Positions 28,901 through 37,960 are shown, counted from the stretch's first letter. The stretch is 64,000 bases of DNA from Flavobacterium petrolei (GCF_003314435.2 NZ_QNVY02000004.1:300810-364809); one strand, 5' to 3'. A program made the numbers and translations. The notes: a model not told the origin generated them from the letters alone.

Positions 28901-29293
28901 TTAGCTTATTTTAGGTGGTTGCCAAATGGAAGAGTAGCCTGAAGAATAGTAGGCTTCTTTGAAACCGAATTTTTGCTTTTTAATTTCAGCAAAAGGGTCA
29001 GCTGTTTTTAAATCTACTGGTATTGGTAAGCTTACAGAAGATGAAGAAGTGCTGCATCCACAAGAACTGTGCTTACAATTGCCGTCGCAGTCGTGACCAT
29101 CTTTGCATTTTTTACAGGACTTGTCCTTGCAACTGCTTTTATGTTCTGCTTTTGCAGATTGATCTTTTGAGCAGGACTTTTGCTCTGTCTTAGTTGTTTT
29201 TTTTGCACAAGCATAGCTTATGCTTGGCATTAGGAAAAAGCCCAAACATAGTAAGATGACAAAGCTGATATGTTTACTCAAATTTTTCAACAC
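28901..29293 (-). CDS. Small exported Cys-rich protein with IWQPPK C-terminus (copy C)
   Basis: A 130-aa protein: signal segment (HISFVILLCLGFFLMPSISYA), a Lys/Cys/His-rich centre (CKDKSCKKCKDGHDCDGNC, then HSSCGCS) and the ending GYSSIWQPPKIS. It shares its tail with the proteins at 14010-14321 and 22943-23269 but has many more Cys and Lys. The frame opens with GTG at 29293, or TTG at 29290; no ATG lies at the right place. A -7 box is 2-5 bp upstream. Metal binding is strongly suggested by composition; exact role unknown. Confidence 0.75.
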   Translation of the reverse strand: MLKNLSKHISFVILLCLGFFLMPSISYACAKKTTKTEQKSCSKDQSAKAEHKSSCKDKSCKKCKDGHDCDGNCKHSSCGCSTSSSSVSLPIPVDLKTADPFAEIKKQKFGFKEAYYSSGYSSIWQPPKIS

Positions 29294-29295
29294 TA

Positions 29296-29303
29296 CAAAA
29301 TTA
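29296..29303 (-). promoter_or_regulatory. -7 promoter box of the copper operon
   Basis: The minus strand reads TAATTTTG, a perfect TAnnTTTG box, immediately before the GTG/TTG start of the small Cys-rich protein at 29293/29290. A leaderless transcript is likely if this start is used. Confidence 0.5.
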
Positions 29304-29463
29304 TGAAATTATTTCTTTTAATTGCTATATTTTGCACTTTCGTGAACTGCAAACACAGAATTATAGATAAAATGTCTAAATCACTAGTCTGCATAGTCCT
29401 TTTTATGCTTATTAAAATAAATATACAGTGAATTACCTAAAGTGTTTGTTATAAGTTAAATAA

Positions 29464-29715
29464 CTAAACAGGTATTAGGATAAGTAAATTATCTTTGTTT
29501 AATGGTTCTATTTTAAAACCTGCTTTCTGTACAGTTTCAATTTCCTGTTCTTGTGTAATTCCTTCTGATTTTACGGTAAGCACCTTGTCTTTAGTTGTAT
29601 CTACTTCCCAATGTCATATACCATCGGCATTATCCAAATGAGGTTTTACAGATGCTACACATCCACCACAGTTAATATTTGTTTTGAATCGTAAGTCTTG
29701 ATTATTCTTTTCCAT
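29464..29715 (-). pseudogene. HMA-domain copper chaperone interrupted by in-frame TGA
   Basis: From an ATG at 29715 the frame gives MEKNNQDLRFKTNINCGGCV, an HMA domain with CGGC copper site. A TGA at 29614-29616 (codon 34) then interrupts it. The same frame continues with HWEVDTTKDKVLTVKSEG and ends at a TAG at 29464, a normal HMA length of about 83 codons. A single base change (TGG or a sense codon to TGA) explains the break. It sits just downstream of the copper ATPase, the usual place for its partner chaperone. Confidence 0.75.
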
Positions 29716-29736
29716 TTTGTTTATTGAATAATTCAT

Positions 29737-32277
29737 TTAAAGTTTAAAACTGCGTAATCGCAATGCATTTACGATTACCGATACAGAACTTAAAGACATT
29801 GCTAAAGCTGCAATCATTGGAGATAATAAAATTCCAAAAAACGGATATAAAATACCTGCTGCAATTGGAACACCAAGCACATTGTAGAAAAAGGCAAAGA
29901 ATAAATTTTGCTTGATGTTTTTCATAACAGCATGGCTCAAATTTTTTGCTTTAACGATACCTAATAAATCGCCTTTTACTAAAGTTATTTTGGCACTTTC
30001 TATGGCTACATCGGTTCCAGTTCCCATAGCTATTCCGATATTGGCTTGTGCTAATGCCGGAGCATCATTTATACCATCACCAGCCATAGCTACAATTTTC
30101 CCTTCTGCTTGTAAACGTTTAATTTCGTTGAGTTTATCTTCGGGTAAGCATCCTGCTTTATAGGAAGATAAACCTAATTCATCCGCTACTGCTTTGGCTG
30201 TATTAACATTGTCACCAGTAAGCATAATTACTTCTACACCTTGAAGCATTAGTTCTTTTATCGCTGCTGCACTCGAAGTTTTTATCGCATCGGTAATTGA
30301 AACAAAACCAACTGTAACACCATCAACAGCAATGTAAGAAACCGTTTTACCAAGTTTTTGTTCTGCAATAATTTTGTTTTCTAAATCGTCAGAAATAGTT
30401 GCCTTAACCTGTTCCATTAGTTTTTTATTGCCTAATGCTACTTTTCTATTGGTAACCGTTCCTGTAACTCCTTTTCCTGTAACATTTTCAAAATCTTTGA
30501 CTCCAATTAATGAAATAGATTTTGTTTTGGCATAATTGACTACTGCTTGTGCCAATGGATGTTCACTGTATTGGTTTAAGGAAGCTATATTTTGCAATAA
30601 ATCATCCTCGTTATTAGTTGATGCGTAAATTTTTTCTACCGAAGGTTTTCCCTCTGTTAGCGTTCCTGTTTTATCTGTTATTAAAACATCCACCTTATTC
30701 ATATTTTCTAAGGCTTCGGCATTTTTAATTAATACTCCAGATTGTGCTCCTTTGCCCACACCCACCATCACAGACATCGGCGTGGCTAAACCTAAAGCAC
30801 AAGGACAAGCTATGATTAAAACTGCAATGGCATTTATAAATCCATAAACCTTCGCTGGTTCTGGACCAAATAGTGCCCAAACAAAAAAGGTAATTACTGA
30901 AATGATTACTACAATGGGTACAAAATATTTAGAAATACTATCGGCTAATTTTTGAATGGGTGCTCTTGAACGAGAAGCATCGTTAACCATTTGTACAATT
31001 TGAGAAAGTAATGTTTCAGAACCTACTTTTTCGGCCATCATTACAAATGATTTGTTCCCGTTGATTGTTCCCGAAATTACATTATCGTCTTTCTTTTTGT
31101 CAACGGGAATTGGTTCTCCTGTAATCATTGCTTCATCAATACTGCTTTCACCATCGGTTATTTTTCCGTCAACTGGAATTTTATCTCCTGGTTTTACGCG
31201 TAATAAATCACCTTTCTTAATATCATGAATGGAAATCACTTTATCGCCCCCTTCACCAATCAAAGTAGCTTCGGTTGGTGCTAATTGTAATAACGCTTTT
31301 ATAGCTCCACTGGTTTGGCTATGTGCTCTTGCTTCTAACAATTGTCCCAACAAGACCAGTGTAATGATTACTGTTGCTGCTTCAAAATAAAGATGAATGG
31401 TTCCGTGTTCGGTTTTAAATTCTTCCGGAAAGATATTCGGAATCAGCATTCCTACAATACTAAACAAAAATGCAACTCCAGTTCCTATTCCGATAAGGGT
31501 AAACATATTTAGATTCCAAGTGATTATGGATTTCCAAGCTCGTACAAAAAACATCCAACCAGCATAGAAAACAACAGGAATTGAAAACAGAAATTGCACC
31601 CAGTTCCACATGTTGCTGTCCATTATTTGAAATAACGGATTGTTATGTACCATTTCCATCATGGCAATAATAAAAATTGGCACCGTAAAGAGGGTTGCAA
31701 TTTTCATTTTTTTAAGCAAATCCAGATAGGTTTTTTTTTCTTCGGAATCGCTTGGTTCCATGGGTACTAAATCCATTCCGCATATAGGACATGAACCCGG
31801 ACTATCTTGAATAACTTCGGGATGCATTGGACAGGTGTACATCGTTTTCTTTACATCCAATTCTGCTTCTTTTACCAAATGCATTCCACAAACAGGGCAA
31901 TCGCCAGCTTTATCATAGGTTTTATCGCCTTCACAATGCATTGGGCAATAGTATTTGCCTTTTATATTGCTAGTCACTTCGATTGTTTTTTTATCATCGT
32001 GAGAATGAGCGGAACAGCAGGATTTTGCCACTGGTTCATTTGTCGTGGTATGTTGTGGGCTTTTGTTATTGCTCATTTCTATGGTATATTTTCCAACAGC
32101 AGTTAATGCTTTTTGCAATTGTGTAGTTGGGATGTGTTTATCCATTGTCAGGGTAGCTGAGTTTTCATCTTTTGAAACTTCAACATTTGTCACATTTTCA
32201 ACCTTTAATAAAGCCGATTTCACCTTTGCTTCGCAACCTCCACAGGTCATACCTGTTACTTGATATTTGTGTACCAT
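29737..32277 (-). CDS. copA: Copper-translocating P1B-type ATPase
   Basis: An 846-aa Cu(I) exporter of the inner membrane. It has an N-terminal HMA domain with GMTCGGCEAKV, then two Cys-rich heavy-metal-binding modules (YYCPMHCEGDKTYDKAGDCP and YTCPMHPEVIQDSPGSCP, about 105-180). Eight membrane helices follow, with the CPC motif ACPCALGLATPMSV, phosphorylation site DKTGTLTEG, SEHPLA and GDGINDAPALA. The two CPMH modules and the GLATP context identify the copper branch. Its HMA chaperone gene immediately downstream is broken. Confidence 0.95.
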   Translation of the reverse strand: MVHKYQVTGMTCGGCEAKVKSALLKVENVTNVEVSKDENSATLTMDKHIPTTQLQKALTAVGKYTIEMSNNKSPQHTTTNEPVAKSCCSAHSHDDKKTIEVTSNIKGKYYCPMHCEGDKTYDKAGDCPVCGMHLVKEAELDVKKTMYTCPMHPEVIQDSPGSCPICGMDLVPMEPSDSEEKKTYLDLLKKMKIATLFTVPIFIIAMMEMVHNNPLFQIMDSNMWNWVQFLFSIPVVFYAGWMFFVRAWKSIITWNLNMFTLIGIGTGVAFLFSIVGMLIPNIFPEEFKTEHGTIHLYFEAATVIITLVLLGQLLEARAHSQTSGAIKALLQLAPTEATLIGEGGDKVISIHDIKKGDLLRVKPGDKIPVDGKITDGESSIDEAMITGEPIPVDKKKDDNVISGTINGNKSFVMMAEKVGSETLLSQIVQMVNDASRSRAPIQKLADSISKYFVPIVVIISVITFFVWALFGPEPAKVYGFINAIAVLIIACPCALGLATPMSVMVGVGKGAQSGVLIKNAEALENMNKVDVLITDKTGTLTEGKPSVEKIYASTNNEDDLLQNIASLNQYSEHPLAQAVVNYAKTKSISLIGVKDFENVTGKGVTGTVTNRKVALGNKKLMEQVKATISDDLENKIIAEQKLGKTVSYIAVDGVTVGFVSITDAIKTSSAAAIKELMLQGVEVIMLTGDNVNTAKAVADELGLSSYKAGCLPEDKLNEIKRLQAEGKIVAMAGDGINDAPALAQANIGIAMGTGTDVAIESAKITLVKGDLLGIVKAKNLSHAVMKNIKQNLFFAFFYNVLGVPIAAGILYPFFGILLSPMIAALAMSLSSVSVIVNALRLRSFKL

Positions 32278-32363
32278 TTTGTATGAGTTTTATTATGATA
32301 CAAAGTTCCATATTGTTTCCATTTTTTCGTTGTGGAATTTTGGGAATGATTTGTAAGATTTAC

Positions 32364-32927
32364 TTAGACCTTATCCAAAGGTTTTCTTTTATCCTCTCGT
32401 ATTTGCTTGAAATAACTTGTGGTAAGTCCTGTTACCTTTTTGAATTGGTTGCTTAAATAGGCTACACTTGAGTAATTTAAACGGAAAGCAATTTCACTCA
32501 AAGATAGTTCATCATATACCAATAATTCTTTTACCTTCTCTATTTTTTGGGCAATAAAATATTTTTCGATAGTAGTGCCTTCTACTTCTGAAAACAGGTT
32601 GGATAAGTAATTATAATCGTGGTGCAATTGACTGCTTAATACATCTGAAAGGTTAGTTTTGGTATTGTTGTCCTGATGATGAACCAAGTCAATAATGACG
32701 TTCTTTATCTTTTCGATAACCCTGCTTTTTTTATCATCAATGAGTTCAAATCCTAATAGAATTAAGGCTTTATCCAATTTATTTTTTTCATCGGTTGTTG
32801 GCTCTTTATCTAATGTTACTTCGCCGAGCTTTATATTTTTTACGTCTAAGCCAAGCTTGTCCAATTCATTCTGCACTACCATAATGCAACGGTTGCAAAC
32901 CATATTTTTTATAAAGAGTGTTGTCAT
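32364..32927 (-). CDS. AraC-family regulator with N-terminal HMA-like sensor
   Basis: A 187-aa protein. The first 65 residues resemble a heavy-metal-associated domain with a CNRC pair (MTTLFIKNMVCNRCIMVVQN). The C-terminal 105 residues are a typical AraC DNA-binding domain with two helix-turn-helix units (LSLSEIAFRLNYSSVAYLSN, then FKKVTGLTTSYFKQIRED). This suggests direct metal sensing by the regulator. It is encoded just upstream of copA on the same strand, so it probably controls the copper genes. A perfect 8-bp inverted repeat lies in its promoter region. Confidence 0.85.
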   Translation of the reverse strand: MTTLFIKNMVCNRCIMVVQNELDKLGLDVKNIKLGEVTLDKEPTTDEKNKLDKALILLGFELIDDKKSRVIEKIKNVIIDLVHHQDNNTKTNLSDVLSSQLHHDYNYLSNLFSEVEGTTIEKYFIAQKIEKVKELLVYDELSLSEIAFRLNYSSVAYLSNQFKKVTGLTTSYFKQIREDKRKPLDKV

Positions 32928-32972
32928 ATATTTTGTGCTTTATTTGAAATTAGCTTAAAATAGGCTCTATAA

Positions 32973-32999
32973 AATTACAATTAATATTTTCTTGTAATT
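32973..32999. promoter_or_regulatory. Inverted repeat upstream of the HMA-AraC regulator
   Basis: AATTACAA and TTGTAATT half-sites are separated by 11 bases, about 45 bp before the regulator ATG at 32927. One-helical-turn spacing between half-site centres fits a dimeric regulator site, possibly autoregulation. Confidence 0.4.
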
Positions 33000-33011
33000 G
33001 TAGAACAGTTG

Positions 33012-33134
33012 TCAATTGATGTATTTATCCACTGCGTTGTCCAATTCTTCATTTTTAATATTGCTTAAATTTGTATCTACCAAATGAAAAACTGGCCAAG
33101 TAGTTTGCTGACTTTCTTTATCCCATTTCTTTAT
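33012..33134 (-). pseudogene. Small gene remnant after the arsenite transporter
   Basis: After the acr3 stop the minus strand encodes a C-terminal-looking piece (WDKESQQTTWPVFHLVDTN ... LDNAVDKYIN, ending at a TGA at 33012-33014). It has no start of its own and a stop codon directly upstream in frame. No family is recognised. It is listed only because its composition looks coding. Confidence 0.25.
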
Positions 33135-33142
33135 TCAAAGCA

Positions 33143-34186
33143 TCAATGAGCATTTTGGTCATAATATTTTTTCTTTAGCCACAAACTTGCACGTACCAAT
33201 AATATCAGTACAGGAACTTCCACCAATGGGCCGATAACGCCCACAAATGCCTGTGGCGAATGAATACCGAAAACCGATATTGCTACGGCTATTGCCAATT
33301 CAAAATTGTTTCCTGTGGCTGTAAATGCGATGGATGTGTTTTTATCGTAAGGAACTTTAAGAGATTTATTGATAAAGAAGCTCACGAAAAACATAAGTAT
33401 AAAATAGATGATTAACGGTATTGCTACTTTTACTACATCCATTGGCAACTCTACTATTTTATCGCCTTTCAGACTGAACATCAATACTATGGTAAACAGT
33501 AAAGCATACAATGTAATGGGCGATATTTTGGGTACAAATTTCCGATTATACCATTCTATACCTTTTGATTTTACAAGGAAGTAGCGGCTTAAAAAACCTG
33601 CCAAGAATGGAATACCCAAGTATATCAGTACGCTTTCGGTAACATCTTTCATTGATACGCTTACATTGAAATTGGCTAATCCTAATTTTGCAGGTAATAC
33701 GTTGATGAATAACCAAACTAAAAAACTGTAAGTAAATATCTGGAAGATACTGTTTAATGCAACTAACATAGCTGTATATTCTCTGTTTGCTTTAGCTAAG
33801 TCACTCCAAACGATTACCATTGCGATACATCTTGCCAAACCTATCAGTATCAAACCTGTCATATAATCGGGTTCATTCCTTAAAAATAAAACGGCTAACC
33901 CGAACATTAGCACTGTACCGATACCCCAATTCAGTAATAAGGATATACCAATTACTTTTTTATCCTTAAACGCCATAGGCAATAATGAATAATCAACCTT
34001 TGCTAATGGCGGATACATCATCAATATTAAACCTATTGCCAACGGAATATTTGTAGTGCCTACGGATAGCGCATTTGTAATTTTTGAAATACCGGGAAAA
34101 ATATATCCCAATCCTATACCTACTGCCATTGCAAGGAATATCCATAAGGTAAGGTATCTGTCTAAGAATTTTAGTTTTGGTTGCAT
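33143..34186 (-). CDS. arsB: ACR3-family arsenite efflux transporter
   Basis: A 347-aa inner-membrane protein with about ten helices of the ACR3/bile-acid transporter fold. Recognisable stretches are [20 protein letters not shown], with the ACR3 cysteine, and [20 protein letters not shown]. It exports As(III) using the proton gradient. It begins 3 bp after the arsenate reductase stop, so the two are coupled. The symbol arsB is used in the broad sense; the family is ACR3. Confidence 0.92.
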   Translation of the reverse strand: MQPKLKFLDRYLTLWIFLAMAVGIGLGYIFPGISKITNALSVGTTNIPLAIGLILMMYPPLAKVDYSLLPMAFKDKKVIGISLLLNWGIGTVLMFGLAVLFLRNEPDYMTGLILIGLARCIAMVIVWSDLAKANREYTAMLVALNSIFQIFTYSFLVWLFINVLPAKLGLANFNVSVSMKDVTESVLIYLGIPFLAGFLSRYFLVKSKGIEWYNRKFVPKISPITLYALLFTIVLMFSLKGDKIVELPMDVVKVAIPLIIYFILMFFVSFFINKSLKVPYDKNTSIAFTATGNNFELAIAVAISVFGIHSPQAFVGVIGPLVEVPVLILLVRASLWLKKKYYDQNAH

Positions 34187-34189
34187 CGG

Positions 34190-34804
34190 CTACATTTTAA
34201 TCATTGAAAAAACATAGAACATTTCCGTTGCTATCTGTAAACTTCTATCAGCATATACCTTTGATTGTTCCTGTGTATTGTCTGAAATTTTAGGGTCTTC
34301 AAATGTGATAGGTATTCTCTTTTCTGCTCCTGCAATAAAAGGGCATCCGCCGTCTGCCTGTGAACAGGTCATAATAGCTACAAACGCTGATACAGGATTG
34401 AAAGGGCTATCATATTTTTTGGAAAAACCAACAATCGGCAAAGAATTATCACTATACTTTATGGCATATACAGGATTGTCGGTATCTGCTATTTTGAAAA
34501 TACTTAATCCCTGATGTGTCAATGTTTCTGCCACTTTCGGGAATAATGCCGTTTCCTCTGTTCCGCCTGAATAACAATGTACATTTGGGATAGTATAGTA
34601 CGCTGCTGCTACCTGTGCCCAAACCTGCGACAAATGACTTCTTCGTGAATTATGGGTACAAATGAAGTTGATACTTATTTCCTGACTATTGTTTACTTTT
34701 TGCTGTACAAAATCTATCAGTGGTCGTAATATATTTTTGCGTTCTTCACTGATGTTTTGAAAAGTAGTAACATTGTTTATTGTTTCAACTAAATTCTTTT
34801 ACAT
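34190..34804 (-). pseudogene. arsC: Arsenate reductase-like protein with stop at codon 2
   Basis: The minus strand encodes a low-molecular-weight phosphatase-type arsenate reductase. The active-site loop CTHNSRRSHLSQ lies near residue 58, and CSQADGGCPFIAGAEKRIPI near 135-155. The coding frame is open from 34798 to 34190 (202 residues). The only ATG at the proper place (34804-34802) is followed at once by TAA (34801-34799). The next in-frame ATG (34633, MSQVWAQ) would lose the catalytic cysteine. So translation needs a rare start or the gene is dead; a sequencing error is also possible. It lies between the DUF6428 gene and the ACR3 transporter. Confidence 0.75.
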
Positions 34805-34823
34805 TTTGATTGATTTAAAGGGT

Positions 34824-35288
34824 TTAACAACATCCTGAATTAGGTGTGCAGGAAGCATTATTCAACGCTGATAATTTTATTTTTTGCTTTTCGACAGGAA
34901 TACCGCAAGCATCCTGAGCAAGACAAGCTGTTGTTTTACTTTTCAGTACGAATGTTTTTCCGTTGAAATCCAAATCATATTTCCCGATAGTATCACTTTG
35001 ATATTCTACTTCAATTTCAGCATCTTCCATGCCTAATTTTTCTTCGGATAGTTTGATGATGTTTAATAGCTTGGTTGGCTTCAATCTATGTTCGAAATCG
35101 TCAGCATTCCACAACTGAAAGTTGACTACTTTTTCATTGCGGATTACACCGCCACAATCAATAAATTTTTTATTGATTTGCCCCACTTCGGTAACGTGGA
35201 AATGTTCAGGAACAAATGTTCCGTTCTCTAATTGAAATTCAACATTCTCTAATGTTGGTAAGATTTCTTTGATTTTTGATAGTTTCAT
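34824..35288 (-). CDS. DUF6428 family protein of ars operon
   Basis: A 154-aa soluble protein common in Bacteroidota ars operons (begins MKLSKIKEILPTLENVEFQL). It has internal Cys (ACLAQDACGIP) and a Cys-rich tail (CTPNSGCC) that could bind As(III). No enzymatic motif is recognised. It lies between the ArsR repressor and the arsenate reductase; a degenerate ArsR-like operator precedes it. Confidence 0.8.
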   Translation of the reverse strand: MKLSKIKEILPTLENVEFQLENGTFVPEHFHVTEVGQINKKFIDCGGVIRNEKVVNFQLWNADDFEHRLKPTKLLNIIKLSEEKLGMEDAEIEVEYQSDTIGKYDLDFNGKTFVLKSKTTACLAQDACGIPVEKQKIKLSALNNASCTPNSGCC

Positions 35289-35310
35289 AATTCCATTATT
35301 TAATTGTTAT

Positions 35311-35326
35311 ATTGCATTGTTACGAT
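35311..35326. promoter_or_regulatory. Degenerate ArsR-type operator before the DUF6428 gene
   Basis: On the minus strand ATCGTAACAATGCAAT resembles the operator before arsR (ATCGTAATATTGCGAT) with three differences. It lies 22 bp before the DUF6428 ATG. It may be a second, weaker ArsR site. Confidence 0.4.
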
Positions 35327-35347
35327 TAATTTAGTCAAAATAAATGC

Positions 35348-35677
35348 TTAGCAACATTTATCAATACCTATATCGTCAACGAAGAAAGTGTTGAGTTCCT
35401 TCTTAATCTGCTGCCAAACATTTTCATCAATGCAGTAGCATACACTGGTTCCCTCTATATTTCCTTTAATAATACCAATGTTTTTTAGTTCTTTCAAATG
35501 CTGCGAAATGGTAGCTTGTGCCAATCCCAATTCCTCTACCAAGTCATTACAAATACAGGTATTTTGTTTAATGATATATTGTAGGATAGCTATGCGTGCA
35601 GGATGAGCCAATGCCTTTAGCGAAGTTGCTAAACGGTTCTGCTGTTCCGTAAATATTTCAGTTTTTGTAACTCCCAT
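35348..35677 (-). CDS. arsR: ArsR/SmtB family arsenic repressor
   Basis: A 109-aa winged-helix repressor: RLATSLKALAHPARIAILQY, then the metal-site helix NTCICNDLVEELGLAQATIS and recognition helix SQHLKELKNIG. The CIC thiol pair and the closing CC are suited to As(III) or Sb(III), whose binding releases DNA. It heads the ars operon and has a clear near-palindromic operator overlapping its promoter. Confidence 0.92.
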   Translation of the reverse strand: MGVTKTEIFTEQQNRLATSLKALAHPARIAILQYIIKQNTCICNDLVEELGLAQATISQHLKELKNIGIIKGNIEGTSVCYCIDENVWQQIKKELNTFFVDDIGIDKCC

Positions 35678-35695
35678 TTTTATCTATAATTATAC

Positions 35696-35711
35696 ATCGC
35701 AATATTACGAT
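35696..35711. promoter_or_regulatory. ArsR operator overlapping the arsR promoter
   Basis: On the minus strand ATCGTAATATTGCGAT is a 16-bp palindrome with one mismatched pair. Within it TAATATTG resembles a -7 box, with TTTG 19 bp upstream as a -33 box. Binding of ArsR here would block its own transcription. Confidence 0.65.
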
Positions 35712-35758
35712 TAATATTTTAACTGCCAAAATTGTTTAAAAAAAATATTTAGTGAAGT

Positions 35759-37759
35759 TTACCCCTGTTGCACCAAATGTTGCAAATTCGGATCATTCTT
35801 AATCCTTTCCAATTCAGTTGCAATAATTAGAACAATGTCTATTTTTATCTGACGGTAATTACTTTCAATTTGCTGTTTCATTTTATCTTCCCCGTGTTCA
35901 TCAACAAAGGATAGGATTTCCGGTATCTTCTGATATACTTTAGTTTCTGCGGCAACTTTTTCATTGTCCACGACAATTTCAGCGTGGAAAATCTTTTGCT
36001 CGATGCGTTCGTCAAAGTTGTCCGAAACAGCACCTACAAACATACCTTGGGTTAATGTTGAGATTTTGGAAGCCGGAATTAAACTATCTAATTGTGTCGA
36101 TATTGAAGTTGAGGTATCATTTCTATTGATTGATAAACTTTGACGTTTCTGCAAAACTTTTCCGAACCTTTCCGAAAGGCTCTTTGCCGTTTCGCCAACT
36201 ACCTGACCCGAAAATATATTGCCCACAGTGTTTTGGATAACCTTTGCTTCTTTATCGCCATAATCCCTTATCAATTGCGAAAAATCCTGAAAGCCTAAAC
36301 AAACTGCCACTTTATTACTTCGGGCAGTTGCAATAAGATTATCTAATCCCCGAAAATAAATAGTGGGCAACTCATCAATAATAACAGAACTCTTTAATTG
36401 CCCTTTTTTATTAATGAGTTTGACAATCCTTGAATTATACAATCCCAAAGCTGCCGAATAAATATTTTGACGGTCGGGATTATTACCAACACACAAAATC
36501 TTGGGTTCTTTGGGATTATTAATATCCAAAGAAAAATCATCGCCAGTCATTACCCAATACAATTGTGGCGAAATCATTCTTGATAAAGGAATTTTTGCTG
36601 ATGCAATCTGTCCCTGTAATTGGTCTTGTGCGCCACTTTGCCACGCATCCATAAACGGCGAAAGATAATTTTCCAAATCAGGATATGAAGTTAAAATAGT
36701 AAATACGTCCGAATACTTTTTATTCAGCAATTCAATGGCGTGTGGGAATGTACAGTACTTACCGTCCTCATAGATTTTCAGATACCAAATAATAGCAGCC
36801 AATAATATAATCGGGCTTTCCACAAAGAAATCGCCTTGCTTCTGTATCCAGCTACGATTGAGGTTCAGCATTATGGTATATGCGGCTTCGTAAGCATCGG
36901 AAATGTCCGTCATAAAGTTGGGATTGAGAGGATTGCAACGGTGGCTCTTACGTGGATCGTCAAAATTGATGATGTAGAGTTTGGGTTGAACTTTGTACTT
37001 GTCCCGATGCTTCAGTAAATGATTGTAGGCAATGGTGGAAAGGTCATCAAACTTAAAATCGTAGATGTACATTGAGAACCCTTTCTCAATCTGTTGCTTG
37101 ATATAGTTGTTTACGATAGCATACGATTTTCCGGAACCTGGCGTTCCTAAAACAATGGTTGCCCGAAAAGGATTGACGATGTTTATCCAGCCGTTATTCC
37201 ATTTGTTTTTGTAATAAAATTTTGTGGGAAGATTGACAGAATATTCATTTTCCATCAATTTGGTTTCCTGCTGAAAACTCTCGTTCTCATTATTGAAAAC
37301 ATCGTCCATAAGGTTAGTACGAAGCAAACGGCTCATCCAAACACCTGCCATCAGCAAAGCGATATAACCTAACGAGATAGTAAGGATATACAGGAATGTG
37401 CTTATTACCGGAGATAGCTTTAACAACGGTGTATTCAGGAAGAACAGCACAAAACCAACGCCCAAAGCTACGTAAATTTTAGTCCAGGTTATCTTTTCAT
37501 TCTTTACGCCTTTAGTTCCCAAGCAGCTCAAAGCCAGCAATACAATTGCAAAAACTTTGGTATATAAGGTATGCGAAAACAAACCAGCTGTTCGTTGGAA
37601 ATTGCCTAATATTTTATTGATTACTTCTAAAGTCCAGCCACGTTCTATGAAGAAACCGTAGCAGAACCAATAAAGGTGCATCAGTACCAAAAGAATACTG
37701 ACTGCCCGCATAAATGCCATAATCTTGGCAAGTCCTCTTAAATCATCTTCTCCCTGCAT
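35759..37759 (-). CDS. mobC: Conjugal coupling protein MobC (TraG/VirD4-like ATPase)
   Basis: A 666-aa type IV coupling protein. The first 165 residues hold about four membrane helices. Walker A reads VLGTPGSGKSYAIV near residue 205, with the Walker-B-like VIIDELPTIYF and the TraG pattern LIATARSNKVAVCLGFQDFS. It hands the relaxase-DNA complex to the transfer channel. In related elements mobC follows mobB directly; here about 1.2 kb of mer-like genes separate them. Confidence 0.93.
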   Translation of the reverse strand: MQGEDDLRGLAKIMAFMRAVSILLVLMHLYWFCYGFFIERGWTLEVINKILGNFQRTAGLFSHTLYTKVFAIVLLALSCLGTKGVKNEKITWTKIYVALGVGFVLFFLNTPLLKLSPVISTFLYILTISLGYIALLMAGVWMSRLLRTNLMDDVFNNENESFQQETKLMENEYSVNLPTKFYYKNKWNNGWINIVNPFRATIVLGTPGSGKSYAIVNNYIKQQIEKGFSMYIYDFKFDDLSTIAYNHLLKHRDKYKVQPKLYIINFDDPRKSHRCNPLNPNFMTDISDAYEAAYTIMLNLNRSWIQKQGDFFVESPIILLAAIIWYLKIYEDGKYCTFPHAIELLNKKYSDVFTILTSYPDLENYLSPFMDAWQSGAQDQLQGQIASAKIPLSRMISPQLYWVMTGDDFSLDINNPKEPKILCVGNNPDRQNIYSAALGLYNSRIVKLINKKGQLKSSVIIDELPTIYFRGLDNLIATARSNKVAVCLGFQDFSQLIRDYGDKEAKVIQNTVGNIFSGQVVGETAKSLSERFGKVLQKRQSLSINRNDTSTSISTQLDSLIPASKISTLTQGMFVGAVSDNFDERIEQKIFHAEIVVDNEKVAAETKVYQKIPEILSFVDEHGEDKMKQQIESNYRQIKIDIVLIIATELERIKNDPNLQHLVQQG

Positions 37760-37960
37760 TATTTTAATTTTTAATGTTAGGGCGTGAATTTAAAAGGTCT
37801 AAAGAGTGGTTATAAGAATGTGGCACTCAATGGCGGTGCATGGTACTGTTTGGCGGAGAGATAAGAGGTGTAGCTCCTATGACCACTTTGTATAGTAACA
37901 TTTATAGAGGATCAAAATAAAAGACACTTTTAGTTGCTAACCTTTTTTGTTTTCTGTCCG
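37760..37960. other. Spacer between mobC and the GDCCVxC gene
   Basis: 201 bp without a gene. No strong hairpin or perfect promoter box was recognised. It may mark the edge of the inserted mer-like operon. Confidence 0.3.

Noticed and set aside
29614..29616. Selenocysteine reading of the in-frame TGA in the HMA gene
   Set aside because: The TGA is not at a metal-ligand position, no typical stem-loop was seen after it, and selenoproteins of this type are not known.
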